Positions 33,001 to 33,570 of a stretch of 33,570 nt of DNA are shown piece by piece; the stretch's first letter is position 1; the number at the start of each line of letters is the position of its first letter. The DNA is taken from NCBI GenBank assembly GCA_949289155.1, contig CASEMX010000023.1, forward strand, positions 1-33,570, in the 5' to 3' direction. The position numbers were made by a program, and so were the translations under genes. The stretch is from an uncultured Parabacteroides sp. Its GTDB lineage: Bacteria > Bacteroidota > Bacteroidia > Bacteroidales > Tannerellaceae. The notes below the pieces were generated by a model that searched no databases, was not told where the DNA came from, and saw nothing but the letters and a program-made list of their open reading frames with translations.

Positions 33001-33557
33001 GCCGGCGAATAGGGCTGGATGGTATATCCTTTATATAATAGTCCTTTGTTGTAAAGCTGCTTGAGGAGCCACCAGAGCGTCTCAATATAGCGGTTATCGT
33101 AGGTGATATAGGGATTCTCCAAGTCCACCCAATAGCCCATCTTCTCGGTCAGGTCCGTCCATTCCTTCGTATATTTCATGACGTCCCGACGGCAAGCCGC
33201 ATTATATTCAGCCACCGAAATCTTCTTGCCGATGTCCTCTTTCGTAATACCTAAGGCTTTCTCTACGCCCAGTTCTACCGGCAGACCGTGCGTGTCCCAT
33301 CCGGCTTTACGATTGACTTTGAATCCCTTCATCGTCTTGTAACGGCAGAAGATATCCTTAATGGAGCGTGCAATCACATGGTGGATGCCCGGCATACCGT
33401 TGGCAGAAGGAGGACCTTCGTAGAATACGAACGAGGGATGACCTTCGCGGATTTCAAGACTCTTGTGGAAGACATCGCCGTCTTGCCACTTCTTCAGGAT
33501 TTCCTTATTCACGTCCGACAAGTCGAACTTCGAATATTCGGCAAATTTCTTATTCAT
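30066..33557 (-). CDS. ileS: Isoleucine--tRNA ligase, eukaryal-like (IleRS2-type), with altered HIGH motif
   Basis: Charges tRNA(Ile) with isoleucine; cytoplasmic. The protein is complete, 1163 residues, longer than IleRS1 (~940), with an extended C-terminus. The class I signature normally HxGH reads Gly57-Ile58-His59-His60 (NGMPGIHHVIARS). The CP1 editing domain (about 190-430) retains the Thr-rich WTTTPWTLPSN (234-244) and GTGIVHIAPTFGADD. The KMSKS loop is KMSKR at about 710-714 (NKMSKRLGNAVDP), followed by the anticodon-binding helical domain (about 750-930). Overall sequence and size fit the eukaryal-like IleRS2 clade, members of which are known for mupirocin tolerance. The start codon is 13 bp from the window edge, so its promoter is not visible. 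It is convergent with the ABC operon. Confidence 0.95.
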   Translation of the reverse strand: MNKKFAEYSKFDLSDVNKEILKKWQDGDVFHKSLEIREGHPSFVFYEGPPSANGMPGIHHVIARSIKDIFCRYKTMKGFKVNRKAGWDTHGLPVELGVEKALGITKEDIGKKISVAEYNAACRRDVMKYTKEWTDLTEKMGYWVDLENPYITYDNRYIETLWWLLKQLYNKGLLYKGYTIQPYSPAAGTGLSSHELNQPGCYRDVKDLTVVGQFKMKNPKPEMAEWGTPYFLAWTTTPWTLPSNTALCVGPKIDYVAVQTYNGYTGEKMTVVLAKALLYSHFNKKAEGIALEDYKPGDKLIPFKVVGEYKGPDLVGMEYEQLLPWVKPVELDENGNWHDASAKAFRVIAGDYVTTEDGTGIVHIAPTFGADDAFVAKAAGIPSLFMINKKGETRPMVDLTGKFYLLDELDEKFVAECVNVAIYKEYEGRWVKNAYDPQFTVDGKYDEKAAQAAESLDVYICMKMKQENKAFKMEKHVHNYPHCWRTDKPVLYYPLDSWFIRSTAAKERMIELNKTINWKPESTGTGRFGKWLENLNDWNLSRSRYWGTPLPIWRSEEGEELCIGSVEELYNEIEKSVAAGFMKENPYKTLGFTPNVFTKENYDKIDLHRPYVDDIVLVSPSGKPMKRETDLIDVWFDSGSMPYAQLHYPFENKELIDSRSYYPADFIAEGVDQTRGWFFTLHAIATMVFDSVAYKAVVSNGLVLDKNGNKMSKRLGNAVDPFATIEKYGSDPLRWYMITNASPWDNLKFDVEGVEEVRRKFFGTLYNTYSFFALYANVDGFDYSQDEVAWEKRPEIDRWILSLLNSLVKEVDTYLNAYEPTRAGRAISDFVNDHLSNWYVRLNRKRFWQGGLTEDKLSAYQTLYTCLETVAKLMAPIAPFYADKLFCDLTAATGREQVESVHLSDFPVCHEELIDKALEERMQMAQDISSMVLALRRKVNIKVRQPLHVLMVPVLDEHQKESIEAVKPLILNEVNVKDMKFVDNTAGILVKRIKPDFKKLGPRYGKIMKALAAQIQQMSQEDINAFEKAGTFTLQVEGQDAVIERADVEIFSEDIPGWLVANEGRLTVALDITITDDLKKEGLARELVNRVQNLRKSSGFDITDKVNITVASSTEMDAAITEYKEYIANQVLANRIEIANAPIADATTLDFEDFKLDVKVVKA

Positions 33558-33570
33558 ATTTCGATGTTTA

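Overview
The window is chromosomal DNA from a member of the Bacteroidales (Bacteroides/Parabacteroides/Tannerella-like). The evidence is four-fold: repeated TAnnTTTG -7 promoter elements, almost no Shine-Dalgarno sequences, a sodium-pumping methylmalonyl-CoA decarboxylase operon whose OadG subunit carries a lamin-tail domain, and ~790-residue double-FtsX permeases. I cannot fix the genus from sequence alone. No tRNA, rRNA, insertion sequence or CRISPR array was seen.

Layout. 1-4.5 kb (+): the 3' part of glnS with its terminator, then an M24 aminopeptidase and a PhoA-type alkaline phosphatase 16 bp apart. 4.7-5.6 kb (-): an OmpA-domain lipoprotein, convergent with the phosphatase across a palindromic element. 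5.7-6.0 kb: a 42-bp tandem array. 6.1-10.9 kb (+): the operon mce-mmdA-oadG-BCCP-mmdB, which converts methylmalonyl-CoA to propionyl-CoA and exports Na+, ending in a strong terminator. 11.0-11.2 kb: a 40-bp hairpin array. 11.3-13.6 kb (-): a zinc-ribbon/FHA protein followed by a secreted degenerate trypsin-like/TPR protein. 13.6-16.0 kb (-): ECF sigma factor, putative anti-sigma factor, small secreted protein and outer-membrane barrel. 16.2 kb (-): a compact promoter-to-terminator unit that looks like a small RNA. 16.4-18.7 kb (-): two tandem nagA paralogues. 18.9-20.8 kb (+): a membrane coiled-coil protein and a sugar nucleotidyltransferase, each with its own promoter.

20.9-30.0 kb (+) is the most distinctive region. 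Three large paralogous MacB/FtsX-type permeases and one ABC ATPase are transcribed from two sigma-54-type promoters. Each promoter is preceded by the same pair of 17-bp TGTC-N9-GACA boxes. The boxes are 21 bp apart and sit at an identical 65-bp distance from the -24 element. The operon also contains an imperfect palindrome and a ~670-bp, roughly 16-unit minisatellite between permeases 2 and 3. The window closes (-) with a full-length IleRS whose class I signature reads GIHH instead of HxGH.

Recurring themes. There are three sequence-unrelated minisatellites with 40-42 bp units, each unit carrying an inverted repeat. There are also four intergenic palindromes built from short iterated words. 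Together they suggest a genome that accumulates dyad-containing non-coding elements between, and inside, operons.
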